Source: DAOTTI01 sp034437795
GTDB lineage: Bacteria > Chloroflexota > UBA11872 > UBA12225
Direction: 5' to 3'
Length of the DNA stretch: 23,986 nt
Assembly: GCA_034437795.1 (NCBI GenBank)
Contig: DAOTTI010000203.1
Location: 1-23,986 of the forward strand
In this document: piece by piece, positions 1 to 7,251 of the stretch
How positions within the stretch are numbered: position 1 is the first letter of the stretch
Layout of the letters: each line of letters begins with the position of its first letter
Made by a program: the position numbers and the translations under genes
Notes under the pieces: generated by a model
The model's input: the letters and a program-made list of their open reading frames with translations, nothing else
Told to the model about the DNA's origin: nothing
Databases searched by the model: none

Positions 1-84
1 TGCTGTCGCAGGCAACCTCTTCGGGAATGCCAGCCCGCGCACCAGGGAAAGCCATGCCAGGTCGCTGGCCTGATGGTGCACTAG
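1..84. repeat. Left copy of an 84-bp inverted repeat, cut by the window edge
   Basis: This stretch is the reverse complement of 22369-22452 with a single mismatch (position 25 against 22428) and no gaps. The right copy is 88 bp and ends in CTAGTGC and GCACTAG, which are reverse complements of each other. Here the inner end GCACTAG is visible at 78-84, and the outer four bases would lie just left of the window. Short length, matching ends and no coding content suggest a MITE-like non-autonomous element. An IS remnant or other dispersed repeat is also possible. Confidence 0.8.
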
Positions 85-189
85 GGCTCGACCCCCCGCT
101 GCGCCACCGTCGCCGCCGGTACCCTGTGCCGTTCTCCCTGGAAGTTGGAGGCGGAGCTTGGCGGCGAAGATGCTCTCATTGAGGTCCAT
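1..189 (-). CDS. Possible partial small ORF running off the left edge
   Basis: An ATG at 189-187 on the minus strand is preceded by AAGGAG about nine bases upstream, and the frame stays open to the window edge (63 codons). It begins MDLNESIFAAKLRLQL, which reads like a genuine N-terminus, then turns into Gly/Ala-rich sequence and enters the 84-bp repeat from codon 36 on. It lies 67 bp downstream of the oxidoreductase gene ending at 257, on the same strand. I recognise no family. The likeliest reading is the start of a gene interrupted by the repeat; chance is the alternative. Confidence 0.25.
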   Translation of the reverse strand, partial: MDLNESIFAAKLRLQLPGRTAQGTGGDGGAAGGRALVHHQASDLAWLSLVRGLAFPKRLPATA

Positions 190-256
190 GAAAGCGGCTC
201 CTTACCAGGCCACAGAAGCCATCCCCCAAATCTAGCGAGGGACCCACCGGCCTCGT

Positions 257-1309
257 TCACCACGTGTCCACGCCGAGCTCGCGGTCCTGTAACGGGAAGT
301 CCACGGGGCACCCGCCGCGCCGGTGCGAGGCGTGCAGGGCCAGGCAGAGCTCCAGGGCGCGGGCGGCGTGGCGCTCGCTGCAGGCCGGCTCGCGCCCAGT
401 CTCGATGCACTCCACCAGGTCTTCCAACGCCATCAGCGTGGGGCTGCGCTCCTGGGGCGGCATGGTCAGCGGCTCGCGCTGGAGCCAGCGGTCCGCGCTC
501 CCCGCCGGCCGGCGCCACAGCCCGGCGTCGCGTCCATCGTTGTAGACGGCCAGCTTGCCTTCGCTGCCGGCGATCACGAAGGCGATCGCCCCGCTGGAGA
601 CGCCCTCCAGGAAGAACCGCACCCCGTTCTGCATCTCGATGTAGCCGCTGCCCTGGGGATCGACCCTCGCCGTCGGGCTCCTGGCGTCCGGTGGGATGGG
701 CTCGATGCGTCCCCAGGCCCATGCCGGCTCAGGGTCGCCGGCCAGGTAGGCCATGATGTCGGCGTAATGGGTGCCGGCGTGCATCAGGTTGCCCACGCCG
801 ATGGCGGTAATCGACAGTAGCCGGCCGACGGCGCCGTCCTCGATCAGCCGGCGCAGGGCGCGGTAGCGGGGGTTCCAGCGGCGGTAATAGGCGCAGACGA
901 AGGTGACGCCGTGTTCCCGCACCAGGCGCACGATCTCGTCGGCCTCGGCCATGGACGTGGCGATGGGCTTCTCGCAGAAGATGCCCTTGACGCCGCTAGC
1001 CGCCACCACAGGGGCAATCGCGGCGTGGTCGTGGGCCCAGGAGGTGGTGATGCTGACGATGTCCAGCGCCTCGCGCGCCAGCATCTCGCGAAAGTCGGTG
1101 TAGAGCGCCCGGACGCCCCACCGCTCGCCGAACCTGGCCAGGCGCTCGGGATCTAAGTCGCAGCCGGCCACCAGTTCCGTCCGCGGGTGCGCCGCGTAGC
1201 AGCCGGCGTGGCTGGAGGGGATCAGCTCCGGCGTCTCCGCCAGCAGGTCGTCGTACCAGCTCCCGACCCGCGCCGTGCCGATGATCCCCGCTCGTAGCTT
1301 GCTTTCCAT
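257..1309 (-). CDS. Gfo/Idh/MocA-family NAD(P)-dependent oxidoreductase (copy 1)
   Basis: This 350-residue protein fits the usual length of Gfo/Idh/MocA dehydrogenases, which oxidise or reduce hydroxyls of sugars, cyclitols and related compounds. The N-terminal Rossmann strand is GIIGTARVGS, a weak version of GxGxxG. The family signature EKP is at about residues 113-115, and GTHYAD, with the catalytic-type His near 181, lies in the second domain. I chose the ATG at 1309 because GGAG sits eight bases upstream; a GTG three codons earlier overlaps that site and is less likely. It is the last of three similar genes behind the IclR gene, 122 bp after copy 2. Substrate cannot be read from sequence. 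The family call is firm. Confidence 0.9.
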   Translation of the reverse strand: MESKLRAGIIGTARVGSWYDDLLAETPELIPSSHAGCYAAHPRTELVAGCDLDPERLARFGERWGVRALYTDFREMLAREALDIVSITTSWAHDHAAIAPVVAASGVKGIFCEKPIATSMAEADEIVRLVREHGVTFVCAYYRRWNPRYRALRRLIEDGAVGRLLSITAIGVGNLMHAGTHYADIMAYLAGDPEPAWAWGRIEPIPPDARSPTARVDPQGSGYIEMQNGVRFFLEGVSSGAIAFVIAGSEGKLAVYNDGRDAGLWRRPAGSADRWLQREPLTMPPQERSPTLMALEDLVECIETGREPACSERHAARALELCLALHASHRRGGCPVDFPLQDRELGVDTW

Positions 1310-1366
1310 TGTTGACACTCCGACGCGGACGGTCCGACGAACGCACGACTAGCCCCGAGTCTTCAT

Positions 1367-1407
1367 GAGCGGAGCCCTCACCCGCCCTCATAGGGAGAGA
1401 GAACGCT
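1367..1407. repeat. Dispersed palindromic repeat, CCCTCACC type (copy R1)
   Basis: The segment GAGCGGAGCCCTCACCCGCC followed by a TAGGGAGAGAG arm lies between two minus-strand genes. The same GAGCGGAGCCCTCACC core recurs at 16706, and variants occur at 2567, 22226 and 22309, always outside genes. Its imperfect dyad could fold in RNA. It looks like a REP-type intergenic repeat; a role in transcript processing or termination is inferred. Confidence 0.65.
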
Positions 1408-1431
1408 TCACTGGCCGTCAGGAATGCGGAG

Positions 1432-2529
1432 CTAGCCGGCCGGCCCGACCGAGCCGACGCGCACCAGCCGGCCGGTCGCCGACGACTCCAGGGCCGCCTC
1501 CACAATCTCCAGGACGTGCACCGCCGCGTCAATCGGGGCCGGCGGCACCCCGCCGGTGCGGGCGGCCTGGAGGAAGTCCAGCACAAACTGCTCGCCAGCG
1601 CGGCCACCGTAGGCCGGCGACGCCGGCAGCTCGAAGATGCGCTCCCGCCGGCCGCCGGCCGCCCAGCCCGGCGCCTCGCTGACCAGCGTATAGCGGTTTC
1701 CCTCGGAGAGGGGCAGGCGCACGTAGCCATCGGTGCCGCGCAGGGCCAGGAAGGTATCATACGCCGCGCCTGAGTACCCGGACCGGCTCCCTGCCAGGTG
1801 ATAGCCGGCGTGCAGCGTGCCCAGCACGCCGCTCTGGAAGCGGAAGGCCAGGCAGGCGGTGTCCTCCACCTCAATCCGCTCGGGGTTCCGCTGGCCGACC
1901 AGCGCCACCACCTCCGTAACCCGCTCGCCGAGGAAGAAGCAGAGCAGGTCCAGGTAGTGGCAGGCCAGCCAGGAGAGGATGCCGCTGCCGGCGGTGGCGC
2001 GCCGGAAGAGCCAGTGGGAGGGGTCGCGGTAGCGCACCTGAGAGGTGACCATGCGCGCCTCCACCGCCATTACGCGGCCAAGCGCGCCAGACTGGAGCGC
2101 CTGCCGCACTTCGTGGATGATGGGATGGCCCCGCCACTGGAACATGGTCCCCAGCGGCACCCCGCGCTGGCGAGCCAGGTCCGCGATGCGGCGCAGGTCG
2201 GCCACGCGCAGCGCTCCTGGCTTCTCAAAGAGCGCCGCCTTGCCCGCCGCCACCGCGTCCGCCAGTATGCGGGGGCAGAGGTCGTTACGCACGCACACGA
2301 TCAGGGCATCGATCTCCGGCCGGGCCAGCAGGTCGCCCGCGCTGGCGGTCCGCGAGCGTACCTTGCTTAAGTCGCCGGCCAGGGAGGCTAGGTCTGCCCC
2401 CTCCACGCCGCAGAGGTGAATGGCCTCCACCTCGCGCAGCGCCTCCAGGGTCCGGAGGTACCCCGCGGCGTGCGGGTGGGGCGAGACGATCACGCCCACC
2501 TGGTAGGGACGGTCAGGAAGGCCGGTCAT
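1432..2529 (-). CDS. Gfo/Idh/MocA-family oxidoreductase (copy 2)
   Basis: The 365-residue product has the family layout: an N-terminal nucleotide-binding domain, an EKP motif at residues 102-104 (AALFEKPGAL), and a C-terminal alpha/beta domain with WLACHYLDLLCFFLG, where the His and Asp match the usual HxxD active-site pair. The glycine-rich loop is poorly conserved, reading VIVSPHPHAAGYL in place of GxGxxG, so cofactor binding may be altered or the enzyme may have a different role. A good GGAGG site lies just before the ATG. It sits between copies 3 and 1 on the same strand, and the gap on either side holds a palindromic repeat. The substrate is unknown; a sugar or cyclitol derivative is inferred from family and context. 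Confidence 0.88.
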   Translation of the reverse strand: MTGLPDRPYQVGVIVSPHPHAAGYLRTLEALREVEAIHLCGVEGADLASLAGDLSKVRSRTASAGDLLARPEIDALIVCVRNDLCPRILADAVAAGKAALFEKPGALRVADLRRIADLARQRGVPLGTMFQWRGHPIIHEVRQALQSGALGRVMAVEARMVTSQVRYRDPSHWLFRRATAGSGILSWLACHYLDLLCFFLGERVTEVVALVGQRNPERIEVEDTACLAFRFQSGVLGTLHAGYHLAGSRSGYSGAAYDTFLALRGTDGYVRLPLSEGNRYTLVSEAPGWAAGGRRERIFELPASPAYGGRAGEQFVLDFLQAARTGGVPPAPIDAAVHVLEIVEAALESSATGRLVRVGSVGPAG

Positions 2530-2566
2530 ATTCCCTCCGTGTAATCTCGTTGCGCCGGCAGCGACA

Positions 2567-2626
2567 GAGGGCCCTCACCCGCCTCGGTGCGCTCGGCGGC
2601 CTCTCCCAGGGGAGAGGCGGGTACGG
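2567..2626. repeat. Dispersed palindromic repeat with a strong hairpin (copy R2)
   Basis: The segment begins GAGGGCCCTCACCCGCCTCG and contains a perfect 9-bp stem, GCCTCTCCC at 2599-2607 and GGGAGAGGC at 2610-2618, with a two-base loop. It lies in the gap between copies 3 and 2 of the oxidoreductases, which are transcribed in the same direction. It shares the CCCTCACC core with the other copies. It could reduce readthrough or stabilise the upstream mRNA end, but there is no T-run, so it is not a typical intrinsic terminator. Confidence 0.65.
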
Positions 2627-2661
2627 CTCGCGCCTGCGGGCGCCGGTCCGCTGCCAGCCCA

Positions 2662-3735
2662 CTACCGGTCCACAATGGGGAACCGCACCGGCACGTTGCC
2701 ATCAGCCTGGGACTGCAGGATGGCCAGGATGATCGATAGCGCCTTGCGCGCCTCCTGGGGCGGCGAGGCGGTCTGGCTGCTCGTCCCGCCCCGCTCCATG
2801 AGGTCGATGAGCTCCAGAATGGCGGCGCATGTCTCTGCCCTCTGGGTATAAGGCACCGGCACGGCCACGTGGCTTTCGTACTGGGCGCCGGGCGCAGTAA
2901 ACCACATCTCGGCCGACGTGTCGTCCACGCGTAACCGGCCACGCTCGGCAAAGACCTGGAGCTCGAAGGAGCGCACCATTCGCTTGGAGCAGTTGACGAT
3001 CGCCCGCACGCCGTTCTGGAAGTGCACCAGGGCCGTGCCGCCGGGATCGAGGGCAGGGTCACGGCCGCCGTCGCCGGCATAGCGCGGGCCATAGCCGGCA
3101 TGCTCCTCGTCCAGCACCCCGACCACCCACTCTGGCTCGCTGCCGGCGAACCAGCAGATAGTGTCGATGAGGTGGGTGCCATTGCGGAAAAGCATCGCGC
3201 GGGGGCTGCCGATGCTCCCCACGATGCGGCGCACCGCGCCCAGCCGGCCATCCCACACCTGTGCCCGCGCCGCGTGCCACAGCGGGCGCCAGCGACGCGA
3301 GTGATGGATGGACATGACCGTGCCGCGGGCCTCGCAGGCCGCGATCATGCGGTCGGCGTCAGCCAGAGTGGTGGCGATCGGCTTTTCGCACAAGATCCCG
3401 CGCACGCCCCCTTCGGCGGCGTCGACTACGATGTCGGCATGCCGGTGGTCCGAGGTGACCACGCTCAGCAGGTCGATCTCCTCCTGCTGGAGCATTTCAC
3501 GGTAATCGGTGTAGGTGCGCACCTCCGGCCAGGTGTCCTGCCAGTTCTGCCTGAACTGGTCCAGGAGATCCGCCTTGAGGTCGCAGACGGCGACCACCTG
3601 CGTATTGGGCAGCGCGGCGTAGGCCGGCGCGTGCGAGTGCGGCCAGACGCCGCCCAGTGCCGGATGGAGCGGGCCGGCGCGCAACGGCGCCGCCGCAATC
3701 CCCGTGAGGCCAATGACGGCGGCACGATAGACCAC
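2662..3735 (-). CDS. Gfo/Idh/MocA-family oxidoreductase (copy 3)
   Basis: This 357-residue protein has the sequence VIGLTGIAAAP at its first strand, LCEKPIATTLADAD with the EKP motif at residues 117-119, and NGTHLIDTICWFAG, which carries the His/Asp pair of the C-terminal domain. Its CEKPIATTLADAD closely resembles CEKPIATSMAEAD of copy 1, so copies 1 and 3 look like closer paralogs than copy 2. The start is a GTG with AAAGGAG seven bases upstream. It is the first gene after the IclR gene, 120 bp away on the same strand, so it may be read from the regulator's promoter. The family is secure. The substrate is not known. Confidence 0.9.
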   Translation of the reverse strand: MVYRAAVIGLTGIAAAPLRAGPLHPALGGVWPHSHAPAYAALPNTQVVAVCDLKADLLDQFRQNWQDTWPEVRTYTDYREMLQQEEIDLLSVVTSDHRHADIVVDAAEGGVRGILCEKPIATTLADADRMIAACEARGTVMSIHHSRRWRPLWHAARAQVWDGRLGAVRRIVGSIGSPRAMLFRNGTHLIDTICWFAGSEPEWVVGVLDEEHAGYGPRYAGDGGRDPALDPGGTALVHFQNGVRAIVNCSKRMVRSFELQVFAERGRLRVDDTSAEMWFTAPGAQYESHVAVPVPYTQRAETCAAILELIDLMERGGTSSQTASPPQEARKALSIILAILQSQADGNVPVRFPIVDR

Positions 3736-3855
3736 TGGCGTGCTCCTTTCTCCCTCCCTGTTCTCTGTCTCCCATGCCTTACCGTGGGGATCACCCGCCC
3801 TGCGGCCTCGCGGGGTATGGCCGGCTATTCCGGATACGCCGCTGGCGAGTTCACA

Positions 3856-4869
3856 TCATTCGGCCGTAGGCGCACCGCCCCCCCACGCGGTCCCACTATA
3901 CGACGCGGCCCCACTATCTCCACTCCGACGCTGCGCCCCACGTTGCGGAGACACCGGGGGAACGTCGGCCAGGAATGTGCCGTATCCCGGTTCTCGGGTT
4001 GCGCTTGCCCCGGCGCCATCGCCGGCGCCCCAGCGATAGCCCAGGGCGGCTGAGATCTCGCGACCGGTGCGGCAGACCAGTGCGGCCATCCGGTCGATCT
4101 GCTCCAGGGTGATCCGCGTCGTCGGCCCGGCGATACCGGTCGCCGCCACCAGCGCACCGGTGGCATCGTACACCGGCGCCGCCAGGCAGCGCAGCCCGAT
4201 GGCGTACTCCTCGTCGTCTAGGGCCCAGCCGCGTCGGCGCACCAGGTGGAGATGCCGCATGAGCTCGTCCGGCTCAGTGATGGTGCGGGGTGTGTACCGC
4301 GCCAGCCCGCGCGTGGCGATGATCCGCTCCACCTCGGCGCTGCCGGCCAAGGCGGCGAGGAGCACTTTCCCCAGCGCGCTGCAATGGGCCGGCAGGCGCG
4401 TGCCCACGCCGTGATTGACCGTTAACACGCCGGACCCCGTGAGCCTGGACAGGAACAGCACCTCGCCCTCTGAGAGTACGGCCAGCGACGCGGTCTCGCC
4501 GGTCTGGTCCCGCAGCGTCTCCAGGTGCGGGCGCGCGATCTCCGTCAGGTCGACTCCCTGCGCCGCCGCCGTGCCCAGGCTGATCAGGCGCAGCCCAAGG
4601 GTGTAGCGCCGGCTGGAGGGAATGAGCCGCACGAAGCCGCGCGCTTGGAGCGTGGCCAGCAAGCGATGGGCGGTGCTCTTATCCACACCCAGGCGGCGGC
4701 CGAGTTCGGTCACGCCCAAGCCGCCCGGGGCGTCGGCCAGGACCTCCAGCGCCAGGAGGGTGCGTTCGGCCACGCGGCCCCGGCCGGCGGAGGGCGCGCC
4801 GGCCGCGCGGCGACGCGGGACACGGCTGGCAGTGACGTCAGGCGCCACAGTCGGTGCAACCTGTTGCAA
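3856..4869 (-). CDS. IclR-family transcriptional regulator
   Basis: The protein has an IclR-type winged helix-turn-helix at about residues 35-95 (GVTELGRRLGVDKSTAHRLL, then GFVRL and YTLGLRLISLG). An effector domain follows at about 105-275, containing LSRLTGSGVL, LPAHCSALGKVLLAAL and GLRCLAAPVYD. Such proteins bind small catabolic intermediates and repress or activate adjacent operons. The frame opens with a TTG that lies inside an operator-like palindrome and seems too close to a likely transcription start, so a GTG at 4848 or 4770 may be the true start. After GREISAALGYR, where family members normally end, there is a 58-residue low-complexity tail that may be readthrough into former noncoding DNA. 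It is divergent from the 5215-14356 operon and probably controls it. Confidence 0.9.
   Translation of the reverse strand: MQQVAPTVAPDVTASRVPRRRAAGAPSAGRGRVAERTLLALEVLADAPGGLGVTELGRRLGVDKSTAHRLLATLQARGFVRLIPSSRRYTLGLRLISLGTAAAQGVDLTEIARPHLETLRDQTGETASLAVLSEGEVLFLSRLTGSGVLTVNHGVGTRLPAHCSALGKVLLAALAGSAEVERIIATRGLARYTPRTITEPDELMRHLHLVRRRGWALDDEEYAIGLRCLAAPVYDATGALVAATGIAGPTTRITLEQIDRMAALVCRTGREISAALGYRWGAGDGAGASATREPGYGTFLADVPPVSPQRGAQRRSGDSGAASYSGTAWGGGAPTAE
4855..4868. promoter_or_regulatory. Operator-like palindrome at the 5' end of the IclR gene
   Basis: TGCAAC-CT-GTTGCA is a perfect 6+6 palindrome with a two-base centre. Its GCAAC-N2-GTTGC core recurs at 5128-5139, upstream of the divergent operon. 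The site lies just downstream of the extended -10 element at 4883-4891, where a bound IclR dimer would block its own transcription. IclR operators are commonly short palindromes of this kind; the assignment to this regulator is inferred from position. Confidence 0.6.
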
Positions 4870-4882
4870 GAGTGGCGGCGGG

Positions 4883-4891
4883 AGTATAGCA
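4883..4891 (-). promoter_or_regulatory. Likely extended -10 promoter for the IclR operon
   Basis: Read on the minus strand this is TGCTATACT, a TGn extension followed by TATACT, which matches five of six -10 consensus bases in an otherwise very GC-rich region. No convincing -35 is seen at the expected distance, as is usual for extended -10 promoters. Transcription would begin near 4876. Confidence 0.5.
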
Positions 4892-5127
4892 GGGACGCCG
4901 CCTGCCCTGCCGCCGGCAGCCGGCTCGGCACTGCCCTCGTACGACCCTCGCGGGAGCCGCTCGCGCCGGCCGCTGAAGCGATCCGGCTACAGCGCTGAGC
5001 GTGTCGCCGCTGGAACTCCTCGGCCTCCCTGCGCGATACGCATGGTTCCAGCGTCACGACCAGGAGTGACGGGCGGAGTGGCTACTCGCTTCGGCGCTCG
5101 CGTTTGGGGCCCGACGTTGCCATAGTT

Positions 5128-5139
5128 GCAACCAGTTGC
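5128..5139. promoter_or_regulatory. Operator-like palindrome overlapping the -35 of the plus-strand operon
   Basis: GCAAC-CA-GTTGC repeats the core of the palindrome at 4855-4868. It also belongs to a run of three GTTGC words at 5116, 5125 and 5135, spaced nine and ten bases apart, so successive words face nearly the same side of the helix. The site covers the proposed -35 at 5136-5141, a classic position for repression. Confidence 0.6.
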
Positions 5140-5164
5140 CGATTATCGACCGGGCTGGTATGCT
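5136..5164 (+). promoter_or_regulatory. Candidate sigma-70 promoter for the 5215-14356 operon
   Basis: TTGCCG at 5136-5141 (four of six against TTGACA) and TATGCT at 5159-5164 (four of six against TATAAT, with TGG directly before it as an extended -10) are separated by exactly 17 bases. Transcription would start near 5171 and give a leader of about 44 bases. Confidence 0.45.
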
Positions 5165-5214
5165 CGCCCCCGCTCCGGGGCGAGAGGAGCGAGCGCGGAG
5201 CGAGAGGAGGCATC

Positions 5215-6315
5215 GTGCGGCGTGCCGGTCTCATCGGCTGTGGCGGGATCGTGCAGCGATCCCATGCACTCGGCTACCGCGCGCTGGCCGGGAAGGTCGA
5301 GGTAGCGGCGCTGGCCGACGTCTCCGAGGCCAACCGCGAGCGGGCAGGGGCGCTGTTCCGGGTGGCGCCGGCACAGCGTTATGCCGATTATCGCGACCTG
5401 CTGGCGTCTGCGCCGGTGGATACGGTGGTGATCGCCACACCGCACGCCTTCCACGCCGAGCAGGCCATCGCCGCCGCTGAAGCGGGCAAGGCCATCATCT
5501 CCGAGAAGCCGATGGCGGTGACGCTGGATGAGGCGGACGCCATCCTGGACGCGGTGAGCCGCCACGGCGTGCCCTACACCGTGGTGCACAACTTCCTGTT
5601 CACGCCCGCGGTGCAGGGGGCGGCGGCCCTGCTGCGGGGTGGGACGCTGGGCGAGCCGCTCATCGGGCGGGGGGAGATGCTGGCCAGCAAGCCGGAGGCG
5701 ACCACCCGCAGCGACCTCGACTGGCGCGCCTCGCGCCGGTTTGGCGGCGGCAGCCTGATCGATAGCGCCTACCACGAGATCTACACCGTGGAGGCGCTCA
5801 TGGGCTCGCCGGCGAGGTACGTCGAGGCCCGCATCGCCACGCTGAAGTTCCCGATTGACGTGGATGACACGGCGCTGCTGACCTTCGAGCACGCCAACGG
5901 CCGGCTCTCGACCGTGCTGGCTTCCTGGTGCGCCCGCGCGCCAGCGCACCGCGGCCGGTGGGTGTGGATCAACGGTAGCGCAGGGGCCGTGCGGGTAGTC
6001 TATCACGACCAGGCGCCCCTGGCCTGCTCCTGCGGCGGCGGCTGGGAGACGGTGGCGCCGGAGACGCTCCCCGGCATACCCGCGCCGATCCCTGACGACA
6101 CGTCTGGCCACGCGGCCTTCCTGCTGGCGGCGTTCGAGGCGCTGGAGCGGGGCGCCCCGCTGCCCATCACCCCCGAGCAGGCCCGCCACAACCTGGCCAT
6201 CATCGACGCCGCGCGTCGCGCCAGCGCCGCACGGCGGGCGGTAGAGGTGGAGGTGGGGTCCGCAGCGGCCATGTCGACCATGCCGACCGCGACAGGAGCG
6301 CGCGGCCATGGTTGA
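5215..6315 (+). CDS. Gfo/Idh/MocA-family oxidoreductase (copy 4)
   Basis: I place the start at the GTG at 5215, because GAGAGGAGG lies four bases before it and the Rossmann motif then begins at once (VRRAGLIGCGGIVQRSHALG). A longer in-frame ATG at 5104 would place the operator and promoter inside the gene and add residues unlike the family. The 366-residue product has GCGGIV at 8-13, SEKPM with EKP at 97-99, and a C-terminal segment GGGSLIDSAYHEIYTVEALMG, where the conserved His/Tyr region differs from the GTHxxD of copies 1 and 3. It is probably an NAD(P)-dependent dehydrogenase of a sugar or cyclitol derivative. It is first in the operon and overlaps the next gene by eight bases. Confidence 0.9.
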   Translation: MRRAGLIGCGGIVQRSHALGYRALAGKVEVAALADVSEANRERAGALFRVAPAQRYADYRDLLASAPVDTVVIATPHAFHAEQAIAAAEAGKAIISEKPMAVTLDEADAILDAVSRHGVPYTVVHNFLFTPAVQGAAALLRGGTLGEPLIGRGEMLASKPEATTRSDLDWRASRRFGGGSLIDSAYHEIYTVEALMGSPARYVEARIATLKFPIDVDDTALLTFEHANGRLSTVLASWCARAPAHRGRWVWINGSAGAVRVVYHDQAPLACSCGGGWETVAPETLPGIPAPIPDDTSGHAAFLLAAFEALERGAPLPITPEQARHNLAIIDAARRASAARRAVEVEVGSAAAMSTMPTATGARGHG

Positions 6316-7189
6316 GCGCCCGTACATCGACGTCCACGCCCACATCGGCCGGACGATCAACCGCGTGCCGCCGGTGGGCCAGACGGCGGAGAAGTACCTG
6401 GCTCGCATGGCGGCGAGCAACGTCGTGGCCGCCGTCCCCTGCCCCGCCGCTGGGGGCCCGCAGGCGCGGGGCGCGTTGGACACGCGCGACCAGAACGACG
6501 CCATCGCCGCCGCCTGCCGGCGGTATCCCAGCCGCTTCCCCGTCGGGCTGGCCATCGTGGAGGTGCGCCACGAACGCGCCGCGGTGGACGAGATGGAGCG
6601 GGCGATGGACCAGGCGCGACTGGTGGGGTTCATGTGCCATCCGGGGCTCTCCGGGCACGCCCTGGGTGAGGAGCTCTGGCCCGCCCTGGAGGTGGTGGAT
6701 GCCCGCGGCGGGCTGGTGCTGCTCCACGTCGGCGGCCGGGGCACGGAGGCGCGCGCCGCCGGCCACGCACGGCGCTTCCGGAACACCGCCTTCATCATGG
6801 CGCACGTCTCGATGACCAGGGACCAGCACCTGGCCGCCGTCCAGCACCTGGCCGGGCTCGACAACGTGTGGGCGGACTTCGCCCAGCACCCGGCGGATGC
6901 CGGCGAGTCGTGGGACATCACAGACCTGGTGCGGCGCTTCGGCGCGGACCGGCTGCTCTTCGGCAGCGATTCGCCCTACTACGACCACCGCCTGCTGCAG
7001 GCGCAGATTGAGCAGGCGAGGCTCAGCGAGGAGGTGAAAGACCGGATCGCCTGGCGCAATGCGGCCGACCTGATCCGGCGGTTCCGGCCGGAATGGGCGC
7101 TGGAGACCACGCCGGTGGAGCCGCCGGCGGAGTTTGCCGGAGTAGACCTGTGGGCCTACCAGCCGCGGAAGCCGGGGAGGCTGCAGTAG
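6308..7189 (+). CDS. Amidohydrolase-superfamily metal-dependent hydrolase (amidohydrolase 2 type)
   Basis: The 293-residue protein has the TIM-barrel metal motif IDVHAHIG (His10, His12), further candidate ligands His140 (LVLLHVGG) and His166 (FIMAHVS), and FGSDSPYYD with Asp221 near the C-terminus. These are hallmarks of the amidohydrolase-2/ACMSD-like group, whose members hydrolyse lactones or C-N bonds or decarboxylate. In this context hydrolysis of a sugar-acid or cyclic lactone made by the neighbouring dehydrogenases is a reasonable inference. The ATG lies inside the preceding gene's 3' end (eight-base overlap), so translation is probably coupled. The protein has no signal peptide and should be cytoplasmic. 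Substrate is unassigned. Confidence 0.85.
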   Translation: MVERPYIDVHAHIGRTINRVPPVGQTAEKYLARMAASNVVAAVPCPAAGGPQARGALDTRDQNDAIAAACRRYPSRFPVGLAIVEVRHERAAVDEMERAMDQARLVGFMCHPGLSGHALGEELWPALEVVDARGGLVLLHVGGRGTEARAAGHARRFRNTAFIMAHVSMTRDQHLAAVQHLAGLDNVWADFAQHPADAGESWDITDLVRRFGADRLLFGSDSPYYDHRLLQAQIEQARLSEEVKDRIAWRNAADLIRRFRPEWALETTPVEPPAEFAGVDLWAYQPRKPGRLQ

Positions 7190-7251
7190 CAGCCGGCCAC
7201 GTCTCCGGCCTGGAGCAGCAGGAACTCAAGGAACGTAGGAGGAGGATAAGG

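Larger units (their letters stand above)
4870..5214. other. Divergent intergenic control region
   Basis: These 345 bases separate the IclR gene from the divergent operon and hold no convincing gene. The region contains an extended -10 facing left, a promoter facing right at 5136-5164, and an operator-like palindrome at 5128-5139. It also holds an 8-bp inverted repeat, CTCGCCCC at 5163-5170 and GGGGCGAG at 5177-5184, and a purine-rich ribosome binding site at 5202-5210. The part from about 4900 to 5100 shows no feature I can name. Confidence 0.6.

Noticed and set aside
5163..5184. CTCGCCCC/GGGGCGAG hairpin as a riboswitch or attenuator
   Set aside because: It overlaps the proposed -10, so much of it may not be transcribed. 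There is no T-run or alternative pairing, and such stems arise easily in GC-rich DNA.
5143..6921. A 592-codon minus-strand open frame
   Set aside because: It runs antisense to the oxidoreductase and amidohydrolase genes, has no recognisable domain, and crosses the promoter region.
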